From Acidobacteriaceae bacterium (lineage in GTDB: Bacteria > Acidobacteriota > Terriglobia > Terriglobales > Acidobacteriaceae): a stretch of 52,185 nucleotides of DNA. Position numbers and translations under genes: made by a program. Location of the stretch: contig PLXE01000119.1 in assembly GCA_003151335.1 (NCBI GenBank), positions 1 through 52,185 of the forward strand. The letters run 5' to 3'. Of this stretch, positions 8,801-15,668 are shown in pieces (the first letter of the stretch is position 1; every line of letters begins with the position of its first letter). The notes below the pieces were generated by a model. That model did not search any database. It had not been told where the DNA came from and saw only the letters and a program-made list of their open reading frames with translations.

Positions 8801-11694
8801 GCGATTGCCGATTGCGAGAACGCAGGTTTCGCTGGAACCTCGACCGCAGCTTCAGTCAGTCCGCGGCCCAGTCCAGCGGCATACATGGCGCACAGCGCCT
8901 GGTTGAACGCCGGAATGTCGCCGACTTTGGGATGATTCGTGAACAGCGAAACCACATCGCCGCGTTCGCCGAGCACTTCCTCAGCAAATCCCTGCAACGC
9001 CTTCTTCGGCCCGACTTCAACATAGACGCGAGCCCCAGCATCGTAGAGCGTGTTTAGGCCTTTCACAAACTGCACCGGACTGGCGACTTGCAGTGCGAGG
9101 AGATCCAGCATCTGCGGAACAGCATCAGGTCCCGTGGGATAAAACTCCCCGTTCACGTTGGCGATGACTGGCACACGAGGTGGTTGCATGTGCAGGTGCG
9201 ACAACATCTCGCGCAGCGGTTCGCTGGCCGGCGCAACAATCGACGTGTGAAACGCGTGGCTGACCGGCAACGGCACTACGTTGTAGCCAGCTTGCAGGAA
9301 GATCTCCATGGCCTGTTCGACCGCTTTGCTGGCGCCGCCGATGACCGACTGCTGCCCGCTGTTTACGTTGGCGATCACCACGTAGCCGTTGATGGTCTTC
9401 AGGATTCGCTCGACTTCAGCCAGCGGCGCAAAGACCGCCGCCATCTTTCCGGTATCTTTCACCGCCACGCGAGCCATGCCGCGGCCGCGGGCGCTAACCG
9501 CTCCCAATGCGTCCTCGAAGGTGAGAGAACCGGACGCAACCAAGGCGCCGTATTCGCCCAGGCTGTGTCCCATGGTCATGTCGGGCTGGATGCCGTAGGC
9601 GGCCAACAGCCGGGTCAGAGCCAGGTCGATGGTCAGCACAGTGGGCTGAGTGATTTCAGTCTGGCGTAGATCCTCTTCAGCTTTCGCCACGGCGTCCGCG
9701 TTAGTTTGGTCAACGAAGACAAACTCACTCAGCGGCTTGCCGAGTAGTGGGGTCATGATGCGGTCCGCTTCGGCAAAAGTTTCGGCCACGATGGGTTCGG
9801 CGGCGCGCAGCGGCTCAAGCATGTTGACGTACTGCGAGCCTTGCCCGGTGTATAGGAACGCCACTTTGCCCGCAGGGCCGCGTCCACGGAAGATGCCTTG
9901 TGGACGCAGGGCCTTCCAGATCGGAACTTGGTTGGCTTTCAACGCCTTCAAAGCTCTGGCCGATTTGTCCGCCAGATCGGCGGCGTCGGCATAGTCGATC
10001 ACAAGGCGTTCCGGCGCTCTCAGGTCCGCTTCCGCCGGAGCGGTAGGCGCAGGCGCGCGACCCGCCGCGGCATCTTTCTGGACTGCCTGGAGACGCTCGG
10101 CCAGTGCCGCATCCGACGAGGCACCGATCACCAGCGCGCCACGCAACGGAGCTTTGTAGGAGGCAGCCGCAGTTGACGGAGGCGTAACTGTTGCCGCATT
10201 GAAACTTCTCTCTACCACGACTGACGAGGGTGTAGTGACAGCTACCGACCGCTTGCCATTTCCGTTGAGCCTGCCGGGAATGTACTCTTCCAGCACGGCG
10301 TGAAAGTTGGTGCCGCCAAAGCCAAAGGCGCTGAGGCCGGCACGCCGCGGGGTATCTGCTGGGACCATCCACGGACGCAACTCAGTATTGACATACAGTG
10401 GGGAGTGAGCAAAGTCGATAGCCGAATTGGGATGCTCGCAATTCACGCTGGGGGGCAACACCTTGTCGCGAAGCGCCAGGGTTGCCTTCAGTAATCCAGC
10501 CGCGCCGGCAGCTCCCTTAAGATGCCCGATGTTCGATTTGACCGAGCCCAGCGCCACCGACCCAGCGGGAAGATGAAAACTGCTGAGCACTTCAGTCATG
10601 CTCTGGAGCTCGATGGCGTCGCCCACGCTGGTCGAGGTGCCGTGGCCTTCCATCAGCGTCGCGGTAGCGGGAGATAACCCGGCATTCTGCCAGCCGCGCT
10701 CGATGGCGAGTTTCTGGCCAATCGGGTTGGGCGCCGTAATCCCTTTTCCCTTGCCGTCGCTCGCCCCGGCGATACCGCGCAGCACGGCGTAGATCTTGTC
10801 CCCGTCGCGCTCGGCATCGGCCAGACGCTTGAGCAAAAAGATGGCAGCGCCTTCACCCATGACGAAGCCATCGGCCCCCTCGGCGTAGGGCCGGCTACCG
10901 GTTGCCGAGAGCGCGCCGATCTTGCAGAACTTGACGAAGGTTGGGGCACCCATGTTGCGGTCAATCCCGCCGCAGACTGCCACGTCAAAATCGTTCTCTA
11001 CGAGTCCTTCGACTGCCGAACTAATCGCCGCCATCGCCGATGCGCAGGCGGCGTCCACCACGTAATTGGGGCCGTGGAAGTTGTAAAGGTTGGCGATGCG
11101 GCCGGCAATGCAGTTGGCCAATTCGCCGGGCATGCTGTCTTCCGTAATCTCGGGGAGCAGCTTGCCAATGCGGTCGTGCAATTCGCGGGTGATGTCGCGG
11201 CGGGCCGCGGCGGGCAATGCGGCGAAGCTGGCGCTTTCGGCCAGCTCACGGGCGTATTCCGGAAAGTGGACACGCAGCGATGTGAGGTAATGTCTTTCTC
11301 CGGCCATGGCATTGCCCAGGATCACCGCTGTGCGATCGAGATTCATCGGCCGCGCGGGATAGCCGTAATCTTCCAAGGCTTCGCGGGTACAAGCGATGGC
11401 CCATTTTTGGGCAACGTCCATGGCATCGACAACGCGCGGCGGAATGGGCAAGTGCCACTTTCCAGGCTCCCATACGTGCTCGCGTACCCAGCCGCCGATC
11501 TTGGAGTAGGTCTTGTCGGGTGCAGCGTGATCGGCATCGTAGTAAAGCGCAGCGTCCCAACGGCTGGGCGGGACCTCGCTGATGCTGTAACGGCCGTTCT
11601 TCACGTTTTGCCAGAAAGCCGGTACGTTCACGGCGTCGGGCAGAACTGCCCCTGCTCCCACAATCGCAATGGCACGATATGCGGTGTTTTCCAT
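2815..11694 (-). CDS. Multidomain Pfa/PKS-like lipid synthase, KS-AT-KS-ACPx4-KR-DH
   Basis: This 2,959-residue iterative type I synthase resembles PfaA-like secondary-lipid synthases. Domain order: KS1 (about 8-470; active Cys217 in DAACASA, later EGHGTSTS and NIGHLKG); acyltransferase (about 615-920; GQGSQY, Ser711 in GHSLGEYG); a second KS (about 1035-1510; Cys1275 in NSACATT, His in VSHETYT and LTGHAMA); four ACP repeats (about 1667-2090) separated by Ala/Pro linkers; a ketoreductase (ITGAAGS near 2362, Ser in FSSIAG, Tyr2554 in YSSAN); and a C-terminal hotdog dehydratase (His2696 in an HxxxGxxxxP motif). Both KS domains keep Cys-His-His, so neither is a chain-length factor. No enoyl reductase or thioesterase is visible. 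All four ACPs have Thr at the usual Ser. An AGGAAG box precedes the ATG. It likely builds a long acyl chain from malonyl-CoA, perhaps supplied by the next gene; the product is unknown. Confidence 0.92.
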   Translation of the reverse strand: MENTAYRAIAIVGAGAVLPDAVNVPAFWQNVKNGRYSISEVPPSRWDAALYYDADHAAPDKTYSKIGGWVREHVWEPGKWHLPIPPRVVDAMDVAQKWAIACTREALEDYGYPARPMNLDRTAVILGNAMAGERHYLTSLRVHFPEYARELAESASFAALPAAARRDITRELHDRIGKLLPEITEDSMPGELANCIAGRIANLYNFHGPNYVVDAACASAMAAISSAVEGLVENDFDVAVCGGIDRNMGAPTFVKFCKIGALSATGSRPYAEGADGFVMGEGAAIFLLKRLADAERDGDKIYAVLRGIAGASDGKGKGITAPNPIGQKLAIERGWQNAGLSPATATLMEGHGTSTSVGDAIELQSMTEVLSSFHLPAGSVALGSVKSNIGHLKGAAGAAGLLKATLALRDKVLPPSVNCEHPNSAIDFAHSPLYVNTELRPWMVPADTPRRAGLSAFGFGGTNFHAVLEEYIPGRLNGNGKRSVAVTTPSSVVVERSFNAATVTPPSTAAASYKAPLRGALVIGASSDAALAERLQAVQKDAAAGRAPAPTAPAEADLRAPERLVIDYADAADLADKSARALKALKANQVPIWKALRPQGIFRGRGPAGKVAFLYTGQGSQYVNMLEPLRAAEPIVAETFAEADRIMTPLLGKPLSEFVFVDQTNADAVAKAEEDLRQTEITQPTVLTIDLALTRLLAAYGIQPDMTMGHSLGEYGALVASGSLTFEDALGAVSARGRGMARVAVKDTGKMAAVFAPLAEVERILKTINGYVVIANVNSGQQSVIGGASKAVEQAMEIFLQAGYNVVPLPVSHAFHTSIVAPASEPLREMLSHLHMQPPRVPVIANVNGEFYPTGPDAVPQMLDLLALQVASPVQFVKGLNTLYDAGARVYVEVGPKKALQGFAEEVLGERGDVVSLFTNHPKVGDIPAFNQALCAMYAAGLGRGLTEAAVEVPAKPAFSQSAIATPANDTKPMPLAAIAPPSVASPSIPANGNGYNELGRLFAETLERAGWQINHGEKPATASLQVGITGASLGLPGTERIFDDGNIERILRGDQFISAIPARFRQGMLDKNILRLVKSEQGEATFESIHDVADVIKLAGRGGAFDLGSEFGVPSEHLAAFDRVTRLAIGAGIDALRDAGIPLVMRYKTTTKGTQLPDRWGLPDAMRDDTGVICGSAFPGCDSFADIMGSYYKDHERRQQLALLEGLRARAAGNGHSGLGQEIDRRIEELRLAIEKQPYVFDRRFLLRVLSMGHSQFAELIGARGPNTQINSACATTAQGVALAQDWIRAGRCRRVIVISADDVTSDNLIDWMGAGFLASGAAATDENVEDAAIPFDRRRHGLIMGMGAAALVVESLDAARERGIQPICEVLSAVTANSAFHGTRLDVQHIGQVMEGLVAEAETCSGVARNQIAPQMVFVSHETYTPARGGSASAEIHALRRVFGDSSDRIVIANTKGLTGHAMATGIEDVLAVKALETGLVPPVANFKEVDPELGLLNLSKGGAYPVQYAMHLGAGFGSQISMILLRWVPTKDGIRRGPNALGYAYRIADENVWNAWLSRMAGRPVADLEVVHRTLRVRDQGLAARMAGAVKEAATAPAATSRAVVTSEVQTKVAAPVASAPPKVVAKSEPLQERTSAAVASAPPAKMKVETKAPAPIPAVTSPKDGAGDLVKERILALMVEKTGYPQDMLDIDLDLEADLGVDTVKQAEMFAAIREIYNIPRDENRKLRDYPTLAHVIRFVYEKRPDLALAPSSPKKAEIPAAVPIPVATQPITPVSAVISPNDGAGESVKERILALMVEKTGYPQDMLDVDLDLEADLGVDTVKQAEMFAAIREIYNIPRDESRKLRDYPTLAHVIRFVYEKRPDLASATPVAKTAEIPAAVPNLAATQLPTPPSPVTSPKDGAADDVKERILALMVEKTGYPKDMLDVDLDLEADLGVDTVKQAEMFAAIREIYSIPRDENRKLRDYPTLAHVIRFVYEKRPDLASTAPSSPITAEPAAPTPTTVAAPAITDDSIKDKVLEIVAEKTGYPKDMLDLDLDLEADLGIDTVKQAEMFAAIRAAYNIPRDENLKLRDFPTLAHVIQFAHAGQRTTVSAPAPVTPAAKAVTPTHPPVASFDAANLIPRRVPVPNLRPPLKVCKPTGVTFARGNRVVIMPDNGGVGQALAQRLETMRGVEVLWIKDAPDADALSHRLKEWLAAGPVQGVYWLSALDHEDNLAGMDLASWRQALWVRAKSLYTTMRVLFDQVAKPGTFLVSATRLGGQHGYDDAGAVAPLGGAVVGFTKTYKRERQDALVKAVDFEAERKPSELAEILIEETLRDPGAIEIGYKDGQRWTVGLQEQPAADGQPGLRLDSDTVFLITGAAGSIVSAITADLAAASGGTFYLLDLVPEPDPDNPDLKRFVSDKEGLKRDLFARIQARGERATPALVEKELAALERAQAAKNAINAVRAAGGAAHYFAVNLTDADGVARIINQVRERSGRIDVLLHAAGIERSHFLPDKDPREFDLVFDVKSDGWFNLLHAIGDMPLGATVVFSSIAGRFGNGGQTDYSSANDLLCKITSSFRTTRPGTRGIVIDWTAWGGIGMATRGSIPKMMELAGIDMLPPEAGIPLVRRELTSGGTSGEVVIGQRMGILLNEWDDTGGLDTDALAATTEKLRQGPMMGKITGMGIYSGLTMETTLDPKLQPFLYDHRIGGTPVLPGVMGIEGFAEAALRVHPGWHVEAVEEVNFLSPFKFYRDEPRAVTIQAVYYPQGDRLLADCQLIGRRMLPNHAEPQETIHFTARVRLSKRTPTAVTAKALVTSSDSIVEAAEIYRVYFHGPAYQVLERAWWDGKRMIGLMAGGLPSNHQPSNRPTLMAPRLIELCFQTAGLWEMSVQNRFGLPQDVHQVSLLRAPDLAESQLYAVVTPNLEQESFDAEVVDTKGNCYVQLSGYRTAAMPNSLDDGPLKLLHAVMA
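5427..6695 (-). repeat. Four tandem ACP-encoding repeats within the synthase
   Basis: Four ACP modules at about 6695-6445, 6335-6088, 5975-5725 and 5648-5427 are nearly identical over roughly 75 residues each (core EKTGYP.DMLD.DLDLEAD, then LG(V/I)DTVKQAEMFAAIR, then DYPTLAHVI). The prosthetic-group codons lie at 6574-6576, 6217-6219, 5860-5862 and 5536-5538, spaced 357, 357 and 324 bp. All four encode Thr (ACC or ACG). The fourth module is the most divergent (AAYNIPRDENLKLRDF). Near-identity of the first three suggests recent duplication or gene conversion. Confidence 0.9.
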
Positions 11695-11940
11695 ATCTGG
11701 TCACTTCCTTTGGAAATTTCTTAAACCGGGCGAAGACGGCGCCCATCGGGCGACGCAGAAGCAGGCGTTCGGAGGTTGGGTCGTTTCATTCCTTCCAACA
11801 GAGGGGAGACATGATCCACTCACACGGCCTGGATGACCCGGGAGCGCCCGACAGCATTACTACTGTGACAGGGGAAGTGGAACTTTGTCAGTGATACAGC
11901 ACGGGAAATTAGGTGATGCAGGCCACAAGGCAGGGTGACA
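11695..11940 (-). other. Non-coding leader and promoter region of the synthase operon
   Basis: About 245 bp between the 21-bp repeat array and the synthase ATG. I see no gene. Scattered TGTCA/TGACA half-sites (for example at 11867-11873, 11886-11890 and 11936-11941) resemble the arms of the array. I could not find a convincing sigma-70 promoter; a weak candidate (TTGTAT-N17-TACAGT, minus strand, within about 12002-12030) overlaps the first repeat unit. A promoter there would give a leader of nearly 300 nt. Confidence 0.4.
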
Positions 11941-12024
11941 AGTTATGTGTGACAACACAACAACTACATGTCACAACATGGTAACTACATGTTACAACAC
12001 TGTAACTACATGTTACGACACATA
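11941..12024 (-). promoter_or_regulatory. Four tandem 21-bp repeats, candidate operator array
   Basis: Units start at 11941, 11962, 11983 and 12004, exactly 21 bp apart, i.e. two helical turns. The two best units share AACTACATGTTACRACAC. Each good unit contains the imperfect inverted repeat GTAAC-TACAT-GTTAC (for example 11981-11995), and a second inversion GTTAC-N6-GTAAC spans neighbouring units. The unit at 11941 is degenerate. The array lies upstream of the synthase-carboxylase operon and just past the hairpin ending the acyl-CoA dehydrogenase unit. This is the layout expected for cooperative binding of a dimeric repressor or activator. The regulator is unknown; TetR-type lipid regulators bind comparable palindromes, but that link is inference. 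Confidence 0.7.
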
Positions 12025-12093
12025 CAATGTATTTAGCGTTGCTAAGCGGAGTCCCAACCGTTTTGGGTTGTGTTCGCTTTACGGGGAAACAGC

Positions 12094-12132
12094 ACAGGCA
12101 TCCGGCCCGCGAAAAACGGACCGAATGCCTGT
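12094..12132 (-). terminator. Hairpin downstream of the acyl-CoA dehydrogenase gene
   Basis: On the minus strand, arms ACAGGCATTCGGTCC and GGGCCGGATGCCTGT pair over 15 bp (two G-U pairs) around a nine-base loop, starting 11 bp after the stop codon at 12143. No long U-tract follows, so termination may be weak or factor-assisted. Confidence 0.5.
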
Positions 12133-12142
12133 CTCTCATTCC

Positions 12143-13825
12143 TTAAGCCAGGACGGCTTGTTCCGCTTCTTTCTTCACCCGGCTATAAAGTACGTCGGCC
12201 ACGTAATCCATGTCCGCAATCAGCCCCGCCTGCGCGCGGTGGACGGCGGGCAGTCCCAAGTCCGTTTCAAACGCGGCCATGTTCGCGTCGCTAACGCCAC
12301 CGGCTCCGGCCACCCAACGTAATCCCTCTTCGGCTACCTTGAGGGCCGCCTCGCGGGCGAAGATCCGGCCCAGCACCGCCAGTGCCGTCGCGTCGAAACG
12401 CGTGTTGGCTTTTTCGTTCAGCCGCCCTTCCGCACTGCGCGCGGCGCGGCGGGACAGACTGCCTGCGCACTCGGCGTAAGCAATCAATTCGCCCAGCCGC
12501 AGCAGGATGTGCTGGAAGCGGGTCAGGCGAGCAGCCCGCGCTTTTTCCATCACCTCGGCCAGCGCGTGCATGGACAACGCCGTAGTGTTGGCGCCCACCT
12601 CCGGATGCTGAACGTGCAGCGTCTCGTATTCGCGCGCCCGCTCGTGATAATACTGCCCGCGCGTCTTCAGGTGCAGTTGCCAGCGGTCGCGGCTGATGGT
12701 CATCTCCATGATCTCGGAGGTGCCTTCGTAAATCCTGGTGATGCGAACATCGCGGCTGATTTTCTCGACCATGTATTCGTGAGTGTAGCCGTAGCCGCCA
12801 AGCGCCTGAATGCTGGCGTCAGCGGCCGCGTCTCCAGCTTCCGTCGCCATGTACTTCGCGATGGCGCCTTCGGTGTTCAAGCTGCCTTCGCCGGCGTCGA
12901 TGCGCTCCGCGGTCTCTTCGATGTAGGAACGGGCCGCTTCCAGCCGGACCACGTGCGGCACGATCAGCTTGTGCGTATAACCCTGCTTTTCGGAGAGCGG
13001 TGAGCCAGCTTGAATGCGTTTGGTGGAATACGGGATCGCACGATCGAGCGCCGACCAGCCGGCTCCCAGGCCAAACGCCGCCACCATCACGCGCGTGTAA
13101 CCGAAGACTGCCTGCGCCTGCACCAGGCCCTGGCCTTCGACGCCGCCGACGAGCCGGTCGGCGTCAACGTACGCATCGTTGAGTGCCAGCGCTGCCGTGT
13201 TGCTCAGACGAATGCCGTGCTTGTCCTCGGGTTCATCGTGAGCAAAGCCCTTCGTGCTTGCGTCCACGATGAACCAGCTTGGCCCTGCGGGCGTATTGGC
13301 CAGGATGGTGTAAACGTCGGCGATTCCGCCGTTGCTGATCCACTGCTTGCTGCCATTGATCTTGTAGCCGACGATCTGGCCGTCCTTTTCGACGCGATCG
13401 GCGGTAGTCTTCAGCGCGCCCAAGTCGCTGCCCGCTTCCGGCTCCGTCGCGCCGTAGGCGAACAGAATTCCTTCGTCAGCAATGCGACCTAGCCATTTCT
13501 TCTTCTGCTCAGGAGTGGCGCCGAAAGTTATGGGATCGCTGCCAAGGAACGTCGCAAACAAGGAGGTGGCGACGCCAAGATCGATCCGCGCCATCGCTTC
13601 GCAGATGCAATAGACGTCGAAGGTGCTTCCCCCCATGCCGCCGTACTCTTCCGGGATGAACAGGAGTTGAATGCCCAACTTATCTGGGTCGCTCATGTGC
13701 CTGATAATCTCCACCGGGCATTCATCGCGTTCATCCAACGCGATCAGCTCTTCATCAGGCAGGCGTTTCTTCGCGAAATCCCGGAGCGATTTCAAACTTA
13801 ATTGCAATGTCTTCTTGGTGATCAT
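12143..13825 (-). CDS. Acyl-CoA dehydrogenase family protein
   Basis: This is a 560-residue flavin-dependent acyl-CoA dehydrogenase that would oxidise an acyl-CoA to the trans-2-enoyl-CoA and pass electrons to ETF. It shows the family signatures FAYGATEPEAGSDLGALK (FAD/substrate region), GSKQWISNGG, GGYGYTHEYMVE and, as catalytic base, Glu367 in IYEGTSEI. About 170 extra residues follow the core, as in the long FadE-like subgroup found in many Acidobacteriota. I chose the ATG at 13825 (MITKKTLQL) over an in-frame codon at 13873 because the latter would overlap etfA by 26 bp, while the former follows an AGAGAGGC box and leaves a 22-bp gap. It is last in the emo-etfB-etfA unit, so its electrons probably go EtfBA to Emo to menaquinone. 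Chain-length specificity cannot be read from the sequence. Confidence 0.93.
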   Translation of the reverse strand: MITKKTLQLSLKSLRDFAKKRLPDEELIALDERDECPVEIIRHMSDPDKLGIQLLFIPEEYGGMGGSTFDVYCICEAMARIDLGVATSLFATFLGSDPITFGATPEQKKKWLGRIADEGILFAYGATEPEAGSDLGALKTTADRVEKDGQIVGYKINGSKQWISNGGIADVYTILANTPAGPSWFIVDASTKGFAHDEPEDKHGIRLSNTAALALNDAYVDADRLVGGVEGQGLVQAQAVFGYTRVMVAAFGLGAGWSALDRAIPYSTKRIQAGSPLSEKQGYTHKLIVPHVVRLEAARSYIEETAERIDAGEGSLNTEGAIAKYMATEAGDAAADASIQALGGYGYTHEYMVEKISRDVRITRIYEGTSEIMEMTISRDRWQLHLKTRGQYYHERAREYETLHVQHPEVGANTTALSMHALAEVMEKARAARLTRFQHILLRLGELIAYAECAGSLSRRAARSAEGRLNEKANTRFDATALAVLGRIFAREAALKVAEEGLRWVAGAGGVSDANMAAFETDLGLPAVHRAQAGLIADMDYVADVLYSRVKKEAEQAVLA

Positions 13826-13847
13826 TGTCGGTGCCTCTCTTCTTTTC

Positions 13848-14831
13848 TTAGACCGAAACCTGTTTGATCTCACGGACCTTGCTGGTCAACTCCGGCAAGA
13901 ACTCCAGGATGTCAGCGACGATTCCAACGTCGGCCACCTGAAAGATGGGAGCTTTGGGGTTCTTGTTGATGGCCACGATGAAGGGGCTGCCCTTAAGTCC
14001 GGCCAGATGCTGGAACGAGCCGCTGATACCACATGCCATATAAATCTTGGGCTTGACCGTCTTCCCGGACGAGCCGACCTGGCGGGATTTCGGCAGCCAC
14101 TTGGCGTCCACCACGGGCCGCGAGCAACTCACCGCCGCGCCCAGCGTGTCGGCCAACTTCTCAGCGATGGCGATGTTGTCTTTTTCCTGGATGCCACGAC
14201 CAACGGAAACCAGAACGACATGCTTGGTAATATCGACGTCGCCCGCCTCGGCGACGATGGTCTCGAGATAGCGCCGACCCGCCGTCAGAGCACCGACGTC
14301 GGCAGACTTGTCGACGATGATGCCGTTGATGGGGGTGCTTTCCTGCGACTTGAATGCGCCAGGACGCAGGTTGAGGACCGCGCCAGATGAACTATCACAC
14401 GCCACGTGGGCGCTCACCTGCCCACCGAACTCCTGCCGGACCAGCTTGAGATTGGCCCCTTCAGCCCCTTCGATGCCCAACACATCGGAGACAAAAGCCG
14501 AGGTCATCTTGATGGCAAGACCCGGTGACAGATCGATTCCAAAATGAGAGTGAGGGACAAGCACAATGCCATCGTGGGGAAGGATGTTCACCAGGGCTTT
14601 GCGGACTAGCTCGGCATTGGGGTAAGCGAGTGCCTGATTCGCGATCTTCCATACTTCGGCGTAGGAGCCACGCAGGGTTTCGCAAACGGCGTCGAGTTCC
14701 GCGCCCCAACCGGTAACCACCGCGACCGGCGACGTGGCAGGGTCGATCTTTCTTGCGGCGGCTGCCAGTTCGGCCGCTGCATCGTCGGCGATGCCGCCCT
14801 TGTGTGCGATGTAGGCGAAGATGCGTGCCAT
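13848..14831 (-). CDS. etfA: Electron transfer flavoprotein subunit alpha
   Basis: The 327-residue protein has the N-terminal ETF domain (MARIFAYIAHKGG) and the C-terminal FAD-binding domain with the EtfA signature around VGSSGKTVKPKIYMACGISG, SFQHLAG and AINKNPKAPIFQVADVG. Together with EtfB it accepts electrons from acyl-CoA dehydrogenases through FAD. Its ATG overlaps the etfB stop codon by one base (TAATG), a sign of translational coupling. Gene order and close spacing put it in one unit with the Emo-type oxidoreductase and an acyl-CoA dehydrogenase. Length and motifs are normal, and I saw nothing suggesting the bifurcating type. Confidence 0.96.
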   Translation of the reverse strand: MARIFAYIAHKGGIADDAAAELAAAARKIDPATSPVAVVTGWGAELDAVCETLRGSYAEVWKIANQALAYPNAELVRKALVNILPHDGIVLVPHSHFGIDLSPGLAIKMTSAFVSDVLGIEGAEGANLKLVRQEFGGQVSAHVACDSSSGAVLNLRPGAFKSQESTPINGIIVDKSADVGALTAGRRYLETIVAEAGDVDITKHVVLVSVGRGIQEKDNIAIAEKLADTLGAAVSCSRPVVDAKWLPKSRQVGSSGKTVKPKIYMACGISGSFQHLAGLKGSPFIVAINKNPKAPIFQVADVGIVADILEFLPELTSKVREIKQVSV

Positions 14832-15622
14832 TAGTTCAACCCTCCTTTGGCTTTCATTAACTCAATCAGTTTGGCGATCACCTCTTCCCGGTCGCCTTCA
14901 AGCATCTCGGCTCCCTTGCCGAGCGTGGGCACGAAGTAGTCCACCCGCTTGACCTTCGCTCCGGCATCGCCGACCGCACTTGCATCTACACCGAGGTCGG
15001 ACGCGCCGAGAGTTGGGACCTCCAGCGACGCTACCTGCCGGATGCCTCGCATCCCGACGTAACGCGGCTCATTGATCCCGGTCTGAATCGAGAGCACACA
15101 GGGGAGATCGATCTCGTTCATTTCCTTGTTGCCGCCTTCGATCTCCCGGCTTACTCTCAGCTTGCCGCCGTCAAGGACGGAAATGGAATTCACCAGCGAA
15201 GCGAACGGATAGTCGAGCAGGGCCGCCAGCATCCCGCCGATCTGCGCGCCGCCGTCCTCAGCCTGGACCCCGGTCAGGATCAGATCGAAATGACCCTTGT
15301 GCACGTAGCCTTTCAGGATGGTCGCAATGCCCTTGCCGTCGGACCCGTCGAAGGACTCGTCGGAGAGCAGCACGCCTCGGCTGGCGCCTATGGCCATTTC
15401 GCGACGTAGCACTTCCTCGTCGTCGTCGCTGCCAACTGTAACCACGGTGACGCTGCCGCCGGCCTTGGCGGTGATCTGCAGCGCCTCTTCGACGGCGTAG
15501 TTGTCGGGTTCGTTGATCGAATACACCAGGTCGTCTCGTTCGATATCGTTCCCGGCGGTGTTTAGCTGAATTTCGTTTTCCGAAGTGTCAGGTACTCGTC
15601 TTACGCAAACTAGAATTTCCAC
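14831..15622 (-). CDS. etfB: Electron transfer flavoprotein subunit beta
   Basis: The 263-residue protein begins VEILVCVRRVPDTSE and keeps the EtfB nucleotide-binding core (NEPDNYAVEEAL, TGVQAEDGGAQIGGMLA, GINEPRYVGMRGI). I chose the GTG at 15622 because a GGGGAG box sits seven bases upstream and the family begins at this point. An in-frame ATG at 15685 would add 21 residues and overlap the upstream gene. It pairs with EtfA to make the soluble FAD carrier between acyl-CoA dehydrogenases and the membrane oxidoreductase encoded just upstream. Confidence 0.95.
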   Translation of the reverse strand: MEILVCVRRVPDTSENEIQLNTAGNDIERDDLVYSINEPDNYAVEEALQITAKAGGSVTVVTVGSDDDEEVLRREMAIGASRGVLLSDESFDGSDGKGIATILKGYVHKGHFDLILTGVQAEDGGAQIGGMLAALLDYPFASLVNSISVLDGGKLRVSREIEGGNKEMNEIDLPCVLSIQTGINEPRYVGMRGIRQVASLEVPTLGASDLGVDASAVGDAGAKVKRVDYFVPTLGKGAEMLEGDREEVIAKLIELMKAKGGLN

Positions 15623-15668
15623 AGTCGCACTCCCCAATGGTTTTGGTTCGAAAGTTATTGGCAAGGTT

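Noticed and set aside
7306-9057. 583-codon plus-strand frame
   Set aside because: It lies antisense to the second KS and AT of the synthase, whose catalytic motifs are intact; it is an artefact of GC-rich codon use.
11941-12024. CRISPR array
   Set aside because: The repeats are contiguous with no unique spacers of CRISPR length, and no cas genes are present.
11909-12139. Minus-strand frame encoding a heptad repeat (VVTCSYS, VVTCSYH, VVTCSCC)
   Set aside because: The heptads are simply the 21-bp DNA repeats read in frame; there is no ribosome binding site or wider coding signal, and the location is a control region.
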